DNA of 38,474 nt from Verrucomicrobiota bacterium (GCA_017309115.1 JAFLEF010000018.1:84572-123045), one strand, 5' to 3'. Numbered from the stretch's first letter, positions 22,971-31,414 are shown. Notes: generated by a model not told the origin, from the sequence alone. Translations and numbers: made by a program.

Positions 22971-24764
22971 ATGCACCGGACTCCCTCCAGGCGGATTCTC
23001 CTGAGGTTCCTTTGGGCCATTCTCCTCTGTTGGCTGGGCCTGTTTCGCCTCGCCTCGGCGCCTTCGTTCACCGCCGAACTCAGCCCACCCGCCGTTGGGG
23101 CCGGAGACCCGGCGCAGCTTCGCCTGATTTTCACCGACCTGGGCGACGTCACTCCTCCCACCCTGCCGTCCCTCACCAACGCCACCGTCAAATACCAGGG
23201 CGTCTCTCAGCAGTTCTCGATCATCAATTTCTCCCGCTCCTCCTCGATCATCCACCAATACCTCGTGATTCCGCAGTCGCCGGGAGTGGTGAACATCCCG
23301 GCCCTTCAGGTGGAGGTGGACGGCAAAACCTACACCAGCCAGCCTCTCACCCTGCAGGTGGGCCAAGGTTTCGATCAGGCAACCATTGGTTTCCTACGTC
23401 TGATCACCCCGCGTCCCGAGGTGTATGTCGGTGAAACCTTCCCGGTCGAGATCCGCTTCTACTACCGCGAGAGCCCCGCCCGCCAGGCTCCGCCCAGCCT
23501 GAAACTCGACGGCTTTACCAAGGGTCGGGAGATCGTCGAAAACCTGCCGTCGGAAACCCTCACCAACGTGGTGTATTCAGTGGTCCGCTGGAAGCTGGCG
23601 CTCACCGCGGTCAAAGCCGGTGAACTCACCCTCGGTCCGGCGGAGTTCCAAACGATTTACATTTTTCAGGCGCCCACTCAGCGACGATCCCGTGGCTTGA
23701 GTTCCCTGTTCGACCCCCTCTTCGGCGGAGAACAACGGCAACTCACCTTCCAGTCATCCCCAGTCACTCTCAAGGTGCTCAATCCGCCCGCGGCAGGACG
23801 TCCACCTCAGTTCACCGGAGCGGTCGGACGCTTCAACGTGGAAGCAACGGCTTCGCCCACCAACGTCGCCGCGGGCGATCCGATCACGGTGAAGGTTCAG
23901 ATTACGGGTCAGGGCAATTTTGACGGCGTGCACTTGCCGGAGCTGCCGGCCGGCTCCGGATTCCAACTCTATCCCGGCACGAATTCCTTCACCGAAAGCG
24001 ATCCCTTGGGAATGTCGGGCACCAAGACATTTGAAGCCGTCATCATCCCGGAATCGCCCGGGGTGCAGACTCTGAAATGGCCCTGGGTGACCTTCTGGGA
24101 TCCGGGGGCCAAGACGTACCAGACCGATCAGGCAAAATCCCTCGTGTTCAACGTACGTCCCGGAGCCCAGGTTCAAGCACAACCTGTCGGAACGGTTCCC
24201 GGACCGCCGGAACCCCGCGCCGTCCCGGCCTCGGTTTCGCCGACGTCCCAACTGTCTTTGTTGCCGGATCTGGGACCGATGATTGCGCTCACCCCGTCCC
24301 CGGTGACCACCTCCTGGTATTGGGGTGCCTTGGCGTTGCCGTTGGTGGCCTATGCGGCCCTGGTGGCAGGTCCCATCTGGGCCCGCCGCCGAGCGGAAGA
24401 TCCCGCCCGCGTGGCCCGGGATCAGGCTCGGCGCGAGTTGACCGTGCAAAAACGGGCGATGCACACCGCTGCTGACCAGGGCGATGGCCCGGCCTTCTAC
24501 ACCGCTCTGAACGCGGCTTTGCAGCAGCAACTGGCGCTGGTCGTCGGGGGCCATCCGGGCGCCTTTACCCGCGACGTCGTGGCCAAGCGCCTGGTGCCGG
24601 TGGGATTCCCGTCGGAAATGGCCGGCCGACTCGAGAAGCTCTTTGATCGGCTGGAAGAAACCCGGTTCTCCCCGGCCACCTCCGCAGGTGAACTGCCGTA
24701 TTGGCGGGAGGAAGCCGACACCGTAATCCACGCCCTGCAACAGCTTCGGGAGGTGGGAACATGA
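22971..24764 (+). CDS. batD: BatD-like oxygen-tolerance protein
   Basis: A 597-residue membrane protein. Signal peptide LLRFLWAILLCWLGLFRLAS; large periplasmic part of repeated beta-sandwich domains (FTAELSPPAVGAGDPAQLRL, TPRPEVYVGETFPVEIRFYY, NVEATASPTNVAAGDPITVK), each starting with the family's pattern of an exposed strand and a Gly-Glu/Asp turn. One transmembrane helix at about 447-467 (WYWGALALPLVAYAALVAGP) is followed by a cytoplasmic helical tail with a TPR-like/DUF4381-like feel (FYTALNAALQQQLAL). Length and topology match BatD. It follows batC by 3 bases and overlaps batE by ATGA. Confidence 0.92.
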   Translation: MHRTPSRRILLRFLWAILLCWLGLFRLASAPSFTAELSPPAVGAGDPAQLRLIFTDLGDVTPPTLPSLTNATVKYQGVSQQFSIINFSRSSSIIHQYLVIPQSPGVVNIPALQVEVDGKTYTSQPLTLQVGQGFDQATIGFLRLITPRPEVYVGETFPVEIRFYYRESPARQAPPSLKLDGFTKGREIVENLPSETLTNVVYSVVRWKLALTAVKAGELTLGPAEFQTIYIFQAPTQRRSRGLSSLFDPLFGGEQRQLTFQSSPVTLKVLNPPAAGRPPQFTGAVGRFNVEATASPTNVAAGDPITVKVQITGQGNFDGVHLPELPAGSGFQLYPGTNSFTESDPLGMSGTKTFEAVIIPESPGVQTLKWPWVTFWDPGAKTYQTDQAKSLVFNVRPGAQVQAQPVGTVPGPPEPRAVPASVSPTSQLSLLPDLGPMIALTPSPVTTSWYWGALALPLVAYAALVAGPIWARRRAEDPARVARDQARRELTVQKRAMHTAADQGDGPAFYTALNAALQQQLALVVGGHPGAFTRDVVAKRLVPVGFPSEMAGRLEKLFDRLEETRFSPATSAGELPYWREEADTVIHALQQLREVGT

Positions 24765-25522
24765 ACCGCCGAGGCCTTCGATGGGTTCTGGGTTGGCTCG
24801 CCGTTTGGGTCGGCACCTGGGGAGTCTTCGCCCAGACCAATCGCTGGAACGTACAATTCGAAGCCGGCAACCGTCAGGTCGCCGAGGGACACTATGCCGA
24901 AGGACTGGCGGCGTATTCCCAAGTCGGCACTACTCAGCGCACCTCGGCTGCACTGGAATACAACCGAGGCGTGGCCCATACGCGCCTCGGAAATGAGGGT
25001 CAGGCCCGCGCTCACTGGCTAAGGGCGGCCCGTTTGCAACCCCGGAATCCAGCCATCCAGGCCGCACTGGAAGGATCGGAAAAGCCCAACCTACCGGCTT
25101 TGGCGCCGCCCAGCGTCTGGTCTTGGACGGACCGCCTGACGCTGAACGAATGGGGCGTGCTGGCGCTGATTCCCACTTGGATCTGGGGAGCCTTGTTGAT
25201 CGCTGGCCGTCTCCAACCCGCGCTGGGTAGCCGACTCCAGGGGTACACATGGGGTGTCGGACTAATCGCCATCTTGATGGTGGGGCTCTTGACGACCGCG
25301 TGGGCGCGCCGGGTCCGCTTGCCGGATGCCGTGATTCTGGCCCCGGAAACCACGGTTCGCATCAGTCCGCTGGACGAAGCGCGAACTGCCTTCACCCTCG
25401 CCGGCGGCACGGCCGTGAAGACCCGCTCGCAGCGTCAGGGATGGTCCTGGGTGGAAGACCCGCTCACTCGCCGGATGGGATGGGTCCGTTCCGACCAACT
25501 GCTCCCGCTCCCCCTGTATTGA
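24761..25522 (+). CDS. batE: BatE-like TPR-SH3 membrane protein
   Basis: A 253-residue protein, last of the operon, started at the ATG at 24761 overlapping the batD stop. Signal peptide (LRWVLGWLAVWVGTWGVFAQ), two TPR units (FEAGNRQVAEGHYAEGLAAY and YNRGVAHTRLGNEGQARAHW), two transmembrane helices (GVLALIPTWIWGALLIAG and GVGLIAILMVGLLTTAWA), and a C-terminal SH3-like segment (TVRISPLDEARTAFTLAGG, ending RRMGWVRSDQLLPL). This is the TPR plus SH3 plan of BatE. No terminator is evident after it; the following 55 bases lead into the inverted repeat at 25578. Confidence 0.88.
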   Translation: MNRRGLRWVLGWLAVWVGTWGVFAQTNRWNVQFEAGNRQVAEGHYAEGLAAYSQVGTTQRTSAALEYNRGVAHTRLGNEGQARAHWLRAARLQPRNPAIQAALEGSEKPNLPALAPPSVWSWTDRLTLNEWGVLALIPTWIWGALLIAGRLQPALGSRLQGYTWGVGLIAILMVGLLTTAWARRVRLPDAVILAPETTVRISPLDEARTAFTLAGGTAVKTRSQRQGWSWVEDPLTRRMGWVRSDQLLPLPLY

Positions 25523-25859
25523 CGACCCCAGGTTCGTGGTCGGGCGAGGCTCCCGCCGAGCCGGTCAACGGCTTGCCTATGGAGTGCGGTAGACCTTCTA
25601 GACCTTCTCGCGCTTTCCCATTCCCCCGACGCGGGTGGAAGGGTGACACGTCGATGACTACCAGCGCCTCGCCCATGGGAAAGCGGCAGAAGGTCTGCCG
25701 CACTCCATAAAGTTAGCTCTCAGCTAACAACGCTCCCCACTTTCTGCTTCCGAGTTCAGCCGTTTGGGGTATTCCATACAGTTGTTCCCCAACTTAACCT
25801 CATTAGCGAGTCGAAGCGTTCGATCTCAACACCCCACCCGCCGCTGGCTTTAACCTCCC
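25523..25859. other. Intergenic region with a REP-like inverted pair and a small hairpin
   Basis: No gene is seen. It contains the 132-base inverted pair at 25578-25709 and, immediately after it, a 7-base-stem hairpin at 25712-25728 (GTTAGCT / AGCTAAC) whose loop region includes one CTCAGCT heptad. The remaining ~130 bases before the pseudopilin gene have no strong ribosome-binding site; they presumably hold its promoter. Confidence 0.6.
25578..25709. repeat. Inverted REP-like pair (REPIN-like), GCGGCAG stem
   Basis: The outer arms 25578-25599 and 25688-25709 are inverted copies of each other (21 of 22 bases). The symmetry continues inward for about 14 more bases if a 9-10 base duplication (AGACCTTCT) in the left arm is skipped. 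The right unit by itself folds as GCGGCAG-AAGGT-CTGCCGC followed by ACTCCATA. The same tail, CACTCCATA, follows the AGATTACCTGG units at 36143 and 36929. Confidence 0.8.
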
Positions 25860-26726
25860 ATGAGACTTCCCCAACTTCCGTCCGCTCGTTCCCGCTCCGG
25901 TTTCACCCTAATCGAATTGCTGGTGGTCATTGCGATCATCGCCATTTTGGCCGGCATGCTGTTGCCGGCGCTCTCGAAGGCCAAGTTGAAGGCCACCGGA
26001 GCTGCTTGCCTGAGCAATCAAAAGCAGTTGGTGACCGGTTGGTTCATGTATTCCACCGACAACCGGGACGAACTGCTACCCACCGCCGCTCCCGGCATGC
26101 AGCATCCGGGCGGCGGGTTCTGGGCGGGACCAACTCCGGACATCAACACCACAATCACCACTACCGAAGCGCAAAACCGAGTTCGCCGTGGCTACGAGAG
26201 TTCCGCCATTTTCAAATACTGCAGCGCCGTCGGCGCCATTCATTGCCCGGGTGATTTGCGCACGCGCAGCCGCAAGCCCGGCCGGGGTTGGGCGTACGAC
26301 AGCTATTCCAAATGCGATGCCATGGGGCAGTACTTCGATGCCCGATGGTCCGCCGCCACCGGTTGGGAAGGTATTCGGCAGTTCGGGAAACACTCGGCGA
26401 TTATTGAGCCGTCGAATGCCATGACCTTCATCGAGGAATCCGACCCTCGCAGCTACAACCTCGGCACCTGGGTGATCAATGTGTCCACTCCGGGTTGGGT
26501 CGATCCCTTCGCCGTATTCCATGGCAACTTCAGCACCTTCGCCTTTGCCGACGCTCACTGCGAAGGCAAGCGTTGGACCGATCCCCGCACCATCAAGGCC
26601 GCGACCGATTCTGCGAAGGGGGTCGAAAGCTTCTATTGGGCCGGCGGCAACTCGAAAAACCCGGACTTCGTCTGGGTCTGGAATCGCTTCAAACACGGCA
26701 ACTGGAAACCTCTGCCGGGGACCTGA
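25860..26726 (+). CDS. Type II secretion/type IV pilin-like protein with DUF1559-like body
   Basis: A 288-residue pseudopilin-like protein. The prepilin cleavage site is clear: basic leader, then [11 protein letters not shown] with Glu at mature position 5, followed by a hydrophobic helix ([19 protein letters not shown]). The body lacks the short GspG-type C-terminus and instead shows the long form common in Verrucomicrobiota and Planctomycetota, with [20 protein letters not shown] near residue 55 and [13 protein letters not shown] near 230. Such proteins occur in large paralogous sets in these phyla and their role is poorly known. It lies alone between two repeat-bearing intergenic regions. 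Confidence 0.9.
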   Translation: MRLPQLPSARSRSGFTLIELLVVIAIIAILAGMLLPALSKAKLKATGAACLSNQKQLVTGWFMYSTDNRDELLPTAAPGMQHPGGGFWAGPTPDINTTITTTEAQNRVRRGYESSAIFKYCSAVGAIHCPGDLRTRSRKPGRGWAYDSYSKCDAMGQYFDARWSAATGWEGIRQFGKHSAIIEPSNAMTFIEESDPRSYNLGTWVINVSTPGWVDPFAVFHGNFSTFAFADAHCEGKRWTDPRTIKAATDSAKGVESFYWAGGNSKNPDFVWVWNRFKHGNWKPLPGT

Positions 26727-26747
26727 AGGTTCGTCCGGAGAGACGCA

Positions 26748-26781
26748 CCAGTTGAGGGTTGAAAGTTGAGAGGAGAGAAAA
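26748..26781 (-). repeat. Inverted heptad block pairing with 26849-26886
   Basis: On the minus strand it reads CTCAACT TTCAACC CTCAACT followed by GG, i.e. three heptads, and on its other side a TTTTCTCTC stretch. It can pair with the block at 26849-26886 to form a stem of roughly 30 bases with a loop of about 65 bases. Confidence 0.65.
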
Positions 26782-26848
26782 CCGGTGAACCGGATCTGCA
26801 TTGAGTCCACAAACCCATCGGCATTTCTAACGTGCTGGAATTCAGGTC

Positions 26849-26902
26849 TTTTCTCTCAACTCTCAACTTTCAACTCTCAACTGGTTTGTGGGTAGTTGAG
26901 AG
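26849..26902 (+). repeat. Heptad direct-repeat block, copy 1
   Basis: TTTTCTC, then four heptads at 26855-26882 (CTCAACT, CTCAACT, TTCAACT, CTCAACT), then GGTTTGTGGG and TTGAGAG. Copy 2 at 26984-27034 has the same order with a few substitutions and a 3-base deletion. Confidence 0.75.
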
Positions 26903-26983
26903 CGAAAGGCAAAAACAGGCAGTGACTGCCGCTGTCTTGGATTGGGGACGCTATGCGTACCCGTCCCGGGCCGGTGTTGGTAG

Positions 26984-27034
26984 TTTTCACTCAACTCTCA
27001 ACCTTCAACTCTCAACTAGTTTGTGGGTTGAGAG
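26984..27034 (+). repeat. Heptad direct-repeat block, copy 2
   Basis: Four heptads at 26990-27017 (CTCAACT, CTCAACC, TTCAACT, CTCAACT), flanked by TTTTCA on the left and AGTTTGTGGGTTGAGAG on the right, in direct orientation to copy 1. Confidence 0.75.
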
Positions 27035-27088
27035 ACCAGCAGTCGCCCCCGCTTGCCGCTTCCCGCTTCGCCTTCCCCCTTCCGACCT

Positions 27089-27102
27089 CTCAGCTCTCAG
27101 CT
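27089..27102 (+). repeat. Two CTCAGCT heptads
   Basis: Two perfect tandem CTCAGCT units, the same variant as the array at 7564-7591 and different by one base from the neighbouring CTCAACT arrays. Confidence 0.6.
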
Positions 27103-27167
27103 GCCTTTTGAATACTTTGCCCGGACTCACCGCTTGACCCGGCCGGGGCAGACTCCGACAAAGGTCC

Positions 27168-28490
27168 ATGCACTCGTGGATTCCGCTTCGGCGTCTGGCG
27201 CTTTGGGCTTCTCTCACGGCAGGGTTCGGAGCTCTGTACGCCGGCCAACCGGCCTTGGTCACGTTTCAGAAGCAGCACCTCTTGGATCAGTTCTGGGCCG
27301 AAGGCGCCAATGCCGGCGACTTCAACCACGACGGCGTCATGGACATCGCCTATGGGCCGTACTGGTTCGCCGGACCCAATTACCAGCAGAAGAACCAGTA
27401 CGCGCCGGCCACGGAGTCCTTCAAGTTGAAGCAGGCGGACGGCACCGAAGTGACCATCCCCGGATTCGAAGGCGCTCTCGGCAAGAACAACGCCTATTCC
27501 AAAAACTTCCTGGCCTATTCCTCCGATGTGAATCAGGACGGCTGGGACGACATTTTGATCCTCGGCTTTCCCGGCGAGAAATCCTCCTGGTACGAGAATC
27601 CCAAAGGCGGCACCGGAATGTGGAAGGAACACATCGCCATCGAAGTGACCGACAACGAGTCGCCGGCGTTCCTCGACCTGACCGGTGACGGCAAACCCGA
27701 AATTGTGTGTGCTTCCAAAGGCAGTTACGGCTGGGCCAGTCCGGATCCGTCCAACCCGACGGCCTTGTGGAAGTGGCGCGCCATCACACCGAACAACAAC
27801 TACCACAAGTTCACCCATGGCATGGGGGTCGGCGACGTGAATGGCGACGGCCGCCTGGATCTACTGGAGAAGGACGGATGGTGGGAACAACCGGCGTCGC
27901 TCGCCGGAGATCCGCTCTGGACCCATCACAAGTTCGCCTTCGGCGTGGGCGGAGCGCAGATGTTCGCCTACGACGTCAACGGCGACGGCCTCAACGACGT
28001 GATCTCGAGTCTCGCCGCCCACGGCTACGGTTTGGCGTGGTTTGAACAGGTTCGCACCGCCGACGGAATCACCTTCAAGGAACACACCTTCATGAACAAG
28101 GAACCCCAGGAAAACCGCTACGGGGTGAAGTTCTCCCAACTGCACGCGCTGGATCTGGTCGACATGGACGGCGATGGCCTCAAGGACATCGTGACCGGCA
28201 AACGCTTCTGGGCGCATGGGCCGGCCGGCGATCCCGAGCCCGGCGCCGCCCCGGTGTTGTACTGGTGGAAGCTGGTGCGCAATCCCGACAAGTCGGTGGA
28301 CTTCATTCCCCAGTTGGTCGACACGAACTCCGGAGTCGGCACCCAGGTGACGGCCCGCGACGTCAACGGCGATCGCCTGCCCGATCTGATCGTCGGCAAC
28401 AAACGTGGGGTGTTTGTCTTCACGCAGAGCCGCAAGCCGGTGACCGAAGCCGAGTGGAAGGCCGCTCAGCCCAAGCCGCTGAACCCCTGA
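27168..28490 (+). CDS. Exported seven-bladed FG-GAP/VCBS propeller protein
   Basis: A 440-residue secreted protein: signal peptide (LRRLALWASLTAGFGALYAG) and then seven calcium-binding blades, each marked by an aspartate-rich loop: DFNHDGVMD, DVNQDGWDD, DLTGDGKPE, DVNGDGRLD, DVNGDGLND, DMDGDGLKD and DVNGDRLPD. This is the FG-GAP/VCBS-like propeller common in Planctomycetota and Verrucomicrobiota. It carries no separate enzyme or adhesion domain. The DUF1080 lipoprotein gene follows after 58 bases in the same direction, an association seen in these phyla, so the two may act together on extracellular polysaccharide; that is inference. Confidence 0.9.
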   Translation: MHSWIPLRRLALWASLTAGFGALYAGQPALVTFQKQHLLDQFWAEGANAGDFNHDGVMDIAYGPYWFAGPNYQQKNQYAPATESFKLKQADGTEVTIPGFEGALGKNNAYSKNFLAYSSDVNQDGWDDILILGFPGEKSSWYENPKGGTGMWKEHIAIEVTDNESPAFLDLTGDGKPEIVCASKGSYGWASPDPSNPTALWKWRAITPNNNYHKFTHGMGVGDVNGDGRLDLLEKDGWWEQPASLAGDPLWTHHKFAFGVGGAQMFAYDVNGDGLNDVISSLAAHGYGLAWFEQVRTADGITFKEHTFMNKEPQENRYGVKFSQLHALDLVDMDGDGLKDIVTGKRFWAHGPAGDPEPGAAPVLYWWKLVRNPDKSVDFIPQLVDTNSGVGTQVTARDVNGDRLPDLIVGNKRGVFVFTQSRKPVTEAEWKAAQPKPLNP

Positions 28491-28548
28491 TCCACAGCCG
28501 GCGTTGGACTCGTTCGACACTCGCACCCGCTGACTGCCTTCCCGTCTC

Positions 28549-29163
28549 ATGCGACTCCAAATCTCGCTGCTGCTGACCTCGCTGCTCTTCCTCGGCTGTG
28601 CTCACACACCCAAATTCGCCGAAACCCAGGCGCTCTTTAACGGGCAGAACTTGGATGGCTGGGTGGTGATGCACGGCGGCGAATGGACGGTGGAGAACGG
28701 CGAACTGGTCGGGCGCAACGGCGTCGACTGGACGACGAATCCGGAAAAGAGCGGGTCGTGGTTGCGCACCGTCCGGGAGTACAAGGATTTCGTGTTGGAA
28801 CTGGAATTCGCGGTCAACACCAAGGGCAACAGCGGCATCTTCCTGCGCTCGGCTCTTGAGAAAAACCCCGCCTTCACCGGCAACGAGCTGCAGATTTTGG
28901 ACGACAGCAACCTGCCCAAACCCGAGAAGTGGAGCACCGGCGCGCTGTACGACGTGATCGCCGCCAAGAAGGTCATGTCCAAACCCGCCGGGGAATGGAA
29001 CACCGTCCGCATCGAAGCGCGCGGCTCCAAAGTGAACGCGTGGCTCAACGGCGAACTCATCCTGAACGAAGCCCCGTTGCGCGCCAGCCGCGGCTATCTG
29101 GGCCTGCAAAATCACGACGACAAGGCAGTGATTCGGTTCCGGAACGTCCGCCTGACGGAGTGA
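28549..29163 (+). CDS. DUF1080 (3-keto-disaccharide hydrolase-like) lipoprotein
   Basis: A 204-residue lipoprotein with lipobox LLFLGC (Cys17). The rest is one DUF1080 jelly-roll domain: ALFNGQNLDGWVVMHGGEWT near residue 30, FVLELEFAVNTKGNSGIFLR near 85, GNELQILDDSN, then GEWNTVRIEARGSKVNAWLN and GYLGLQNHDDKAVIRFRNVR at the end. Some DUF1080 proteins cleave 3-keto-glycosides; most are uncharacterised. Single-domain length is normal. Its end is 13 bases from the end of the convergent LysR gene. Confidence 0.93.
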   Translation: MRLQISLLLTSLLFLGCAHTPKFAETQALFNGQNLDGWVVMHGGEWTVENGELVGRNGVDWTTNPEKSGSWLRTVREYKDFVLELEFAVNTKGNSGIFLRSALEKNPAFTGNELQILDDSNLPKPEKWSTGALYDVIAAKKVMSKPAGEWNTVRIEARGSKVNAWLNGELILNEAPLRASRGYLGLQNHDDKAVIRFRNVRLTE

Positions 29164-29176
29164 GTCTGCCCGCAGC

Positions 29177-30100
29177 TCAGAACAGGATGTTCTCCACGAA
29201 CTGCGACAGGTGTTCGGCGGGCTTCCGCTGACGCCGCCGGATGACGATCAGTTCCCGCTGAAATTTCACCGGGAGCGCCAGACGCCGTAGCGACTTCTTT
29301 TGGCCATACAGAGCCAGCGCCCGAGTCGGCACGAAACTCACTCCCATTCCGAGCGCCACAAGATTGATGATGAGATCGAAGCTCTCCAGCTCCATGGCGG
29401 GTTCGAGTTCCCAACCCTGGCCGCGAATCCACCGGCGAAGCTGACGCCCGGTATTCGAACTGTCGGACAGCATCAGCCAGTTCTGCGCCGCCGCCCATGT
29501 GGGAAAGTATCGCAACTTCATCCTGCCCGATGAGGCGTCCGCCCCTCCACCCGGGCCGATCAGGCAGAAGCTGTCGCTGAACCGGTGAGTGACCTGGAGA
29601 TTGGCGGGCAGACGCGGGCCTCGCGACATGACCGCCAGGTCCAGGTCATTACCCTGTAACGCCGCCAGCATCTCATCACTGGGCATGGGCCGCACGCGGC
29701 ACGCGACCTGGGGAAGTCGCCGAAGATTGGCATGAAAGAATCCCGGCAAATACGCGAGACTGATGGTCGGGGAGACACCGACACGAACCAGTTTTCGGGC
29801 GCCGCCGAATTCCTCCCGCAATCGCACCAGCGTCGCGTCGACATCCCCGAGCATCCGAATCGATTCCCGGTAGAGAAATTCTCCGGCGGCTGTCAGGCGC
29901 ACGGACCTTGTGGTCCGTTCGAGCAGATCCAGCCCCAAGCTCAGCTCCATACTCTGCATCTGCCGGGTCACGGCGCTCTGAGTCAGGCCCGCCGCCTCGG
30001 CCGCGCGGGTGAAGCTCTGGTGCCGAACCACCAAATGAAACAGGTGCAGCTCGTAGAGATCAAAGGGTCCAGTCGCCAGATATTCATTCACGTTCTGCAT
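29177..30100 (-). CDS. LysR-family transcriptional regulator
   Basis: A 307-residue LysR-type regulator. The winged helix-turn-helix is at about residues 16-75 (LHLFHLVVRHQSFTRAAEAA, then GLTQSAVTRQMQSMELSLGL and LLERTTRSVRLTAAGEFLY), followed by the periplasmic-binding-protein-like effector domain (LVRVGVSPTISLAYLPGFF, LQGNDLDLAVMSRGPRLP). The effector is unknown. It is divergent from a ferredoxin gene with 70 bases between the starts, the usual arrangement for a LysR regulator and its target. Confidence 0.95.
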   Translation of the reverse strand: MQNVNEYLATGPFDLYELHLFHLVVRHQSFTRAAEAAGLTQSAVTRQMQSMELSLGLDLLERTTRSVRLTAAGEFLYRESIRMLGDVDATLVRLREEFGGARKLVRVGVSPTISLAYLPGFFHANLRRLPQVACRVRPMPSDEMLAALQGNDLDLAVMSRGPRLPANLQVTHRFSDSFCLIGPGGGADASSGRMKLRYFPTWAAAQNWLMLSDSSNTGRQLRRWIRGQGWELEPAMELESFDLIINLVALGMGVSFVPTRALALYGQKKSLRRLALPVKFQRELIVIRRRQRKPAEHLSQFVENILF

Positions 30101-30103
30101 CAG

Positions 30104-30120
30104 TTCATGGTTTTAATGAA
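30104..30120. promoter_or_regulatory. Candidate LysR operator, TTCAT-N7-ATGAA
   Basis: An inverted repeat TTCAT-N7-ATGAA lies in the 70-base gap between the lysR and ferredoxin starts and contains a T-N11-A pair, the core of LysR-type sites. The site is a guess from symmetry and position. Confidence 0.4.
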
Positions 30121-30170
30121 TTTCACAGCTTCCGAACAAGCCTCCAGATTGACCGCAACCAAGGTCCTTT

Positions 30171-30401
30171 ATGGCTCAACGAAACCTGAAGTATCCCCAG
30201 AACGTTCCCGGCTCCTACTACGTCGACGATACCTGCATCGACTGCGACGTTTGCCGGAGCAACGCGCCGCAGTTCTTCGCCCGCTACGACGACGACGGAC
30301 ATTCCTATGTGCATCGTCAACCAGTCACCCCGACGGAACTTGCCGAGGCCGAGGAGGCTCGCCAGGGCTGCCCGACCGATTCGATTGGCCGCGATGGTTG
30401 A
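30171..30401 (+). CDS. Ferredoxin, single [4Fe-4S] cluster
   Basis: A 76-residue electron carrier. Four cysteines fit one cluster: C22-x2-C25-x2-C28 (TCIDCDVCRSNAPQFF) and C67-P68 (CPTDSI). There is no second cluster motif, so this is the short monocluster type. It is divergently transcribed from the LysR gene. No redox partner sits beside it; the radical SAM enzyme at 33.6 kb is the nearest protein that would need an electron donor, but that link is only a guess. Confidence 0.9.
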   Translation: MAQRNLKYPQNVPGSYYVDDTCIDCDVCRSNAPQFFARYDDDGHSYVHRQPVTPTELAEAEEARQGCPTDSIGRDG

Positions 30402-30517
30402 TCCACCCGCGGTGACTGCGCGTCATGCTCCCGGAGGATGCGGCGTCCGACTGAAACCCCATTCCAAAGTCGACAGAACCAAGTGCGATCGATACTGGTT
30501 CGACATCTGGAGTCGCA

Positions 30518-31414
30518 ATGTTCTTCCTGTTTCCCGTCTCAGTGGATCACCGGGCGAGTCGGCGCCCGTTGGTCACGCTTTGGCTGTTGGGCATTTGTCT
30601 TTCCCTCTATGTGCTGTCGTTCCTGGCTTGGATTGGCGGAGGTGAAGACGCCTATGTGCGCTTCCTCAGACCCTTCTGGTTCGTCCCGGCGGAGAGCCGT
30701 CTGCACACGTGGTTGACCAACCTCTTCGTTCACGCCGGCCTGTTCCACGTCATGGGCAACGCCGTCTACCTCTACCTGTTCGGCGCGTGTGTCGAGGACC
30801 TGCTCGGACCCTGGCGGTTTGCGATCTTCTATCTGCTCGCAGGTGTGATCGCGACGTTGGGTTATGTCCTGCTATCCGCCCGGGGATTCCAGTCCACGAT
30901 TCCCTTGGTAGGTGCTTCGGGGGCGATCTCCGGATGTTTGGGGGCGTGCGCCCTCTGGTTACGGGGAATGAAGGTCGAGTTCCGCCTGGTCTACTTCATC
31001 TTCTTCATCCTCGTTCGCGCCGGAACGAAGACCTTTTTTGTTCCCAGTTGGCTGATGATGTCCCTCTGGTTTGCCCGTGATCTTTTCGGGCTTTTGCTGA
31101 CGGTCGATAACGATGGAGGTGGCACCGCCTTTGGCGCCCATGTGGGTGGATTCCTGTTTGGACTGCTTGTGGCCTTCGCCCTCAAAACGAAGGTGGAACG
31201 GGGCGATTTCGAGCCGACGGATTCAGAACCGGAATTGCCGGTGGCCGCGGTCGCCCCGGAGTTGCCGCCCGTGTTCGTGCATTTTCAGGAGCGGCAGCAC
31301 GGCCCCTTTCCCCGCCATGAAGTGTGGCACCGGGTCCGCCAGGGGGAGATCCCAGCGGAAGCACTTTACTGGCGGGAGGACCTTCAGGAATGGCGTCCGG
31401 TGGGCGAACTGTGA
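30518..31414 (+). CDS. Rhomboid intramembrane serine protease fused to a GYF-like domain
   Basis: A 298-residue protein. Residues 1-225 hold six or more transmembrane helices with the rhomboid signatures: HVMGN (His77, Asn81), GASGAISG with nucleophile Ser134, and AHVGG with catalytic His208. So the Ser-His dyad is complete. After a linker, residues about 252-298 (VFVHFQERQHGPFPRHEVWH, then GEIPAEALYWREDLQEWRPV) match the GYF_2 type of adaptor domain, which may recruit substrates or partners on the cytoplasmic side. It is separated by 116 bases from the ferredoxin and converges with the AsmA-like gene. Confidence 0.88.
   Translation: MFFLFPVSVDHRASRRPLVTLWLLGICLSLYVLSFLAWIGGGEDAYVRFLRPFWFVPAESRLHTWLTNLFVHAGLFHVMGNAVYLYLFGACVEDLLGPWRFAIFYLLAGVIATLGYVLLSARGFQSTIPLVGASGAISGCLGACALWLRGMKVEFRLVYFIFFILVRAGTKTFFVPSWLMMSLWFARDLFGLLLTVDNDGGGTAFGAHVGGFLFGLLVAFALKTKVERGDFEPTDSEPELPVAAVAPELPPVFVHFQERQHGPFPRHEVWHRVRQGEIPAEALYWREDLQEWRPVGEL

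Larger units (their letters stand above)
26727..27167. other. Intergenic region with direct and inverted heptad-repeat blocks
   Basis: No credible gene in these 441 bases. It holds an inverted heptad block (26750-26770), two direct copies of a 51-54 base block built on four heptads (26849-26902 and 26984-27034), and two further CTCAGCT heptads at 27089-27102, 66 bases before the next gene. Confidence 0.65.
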
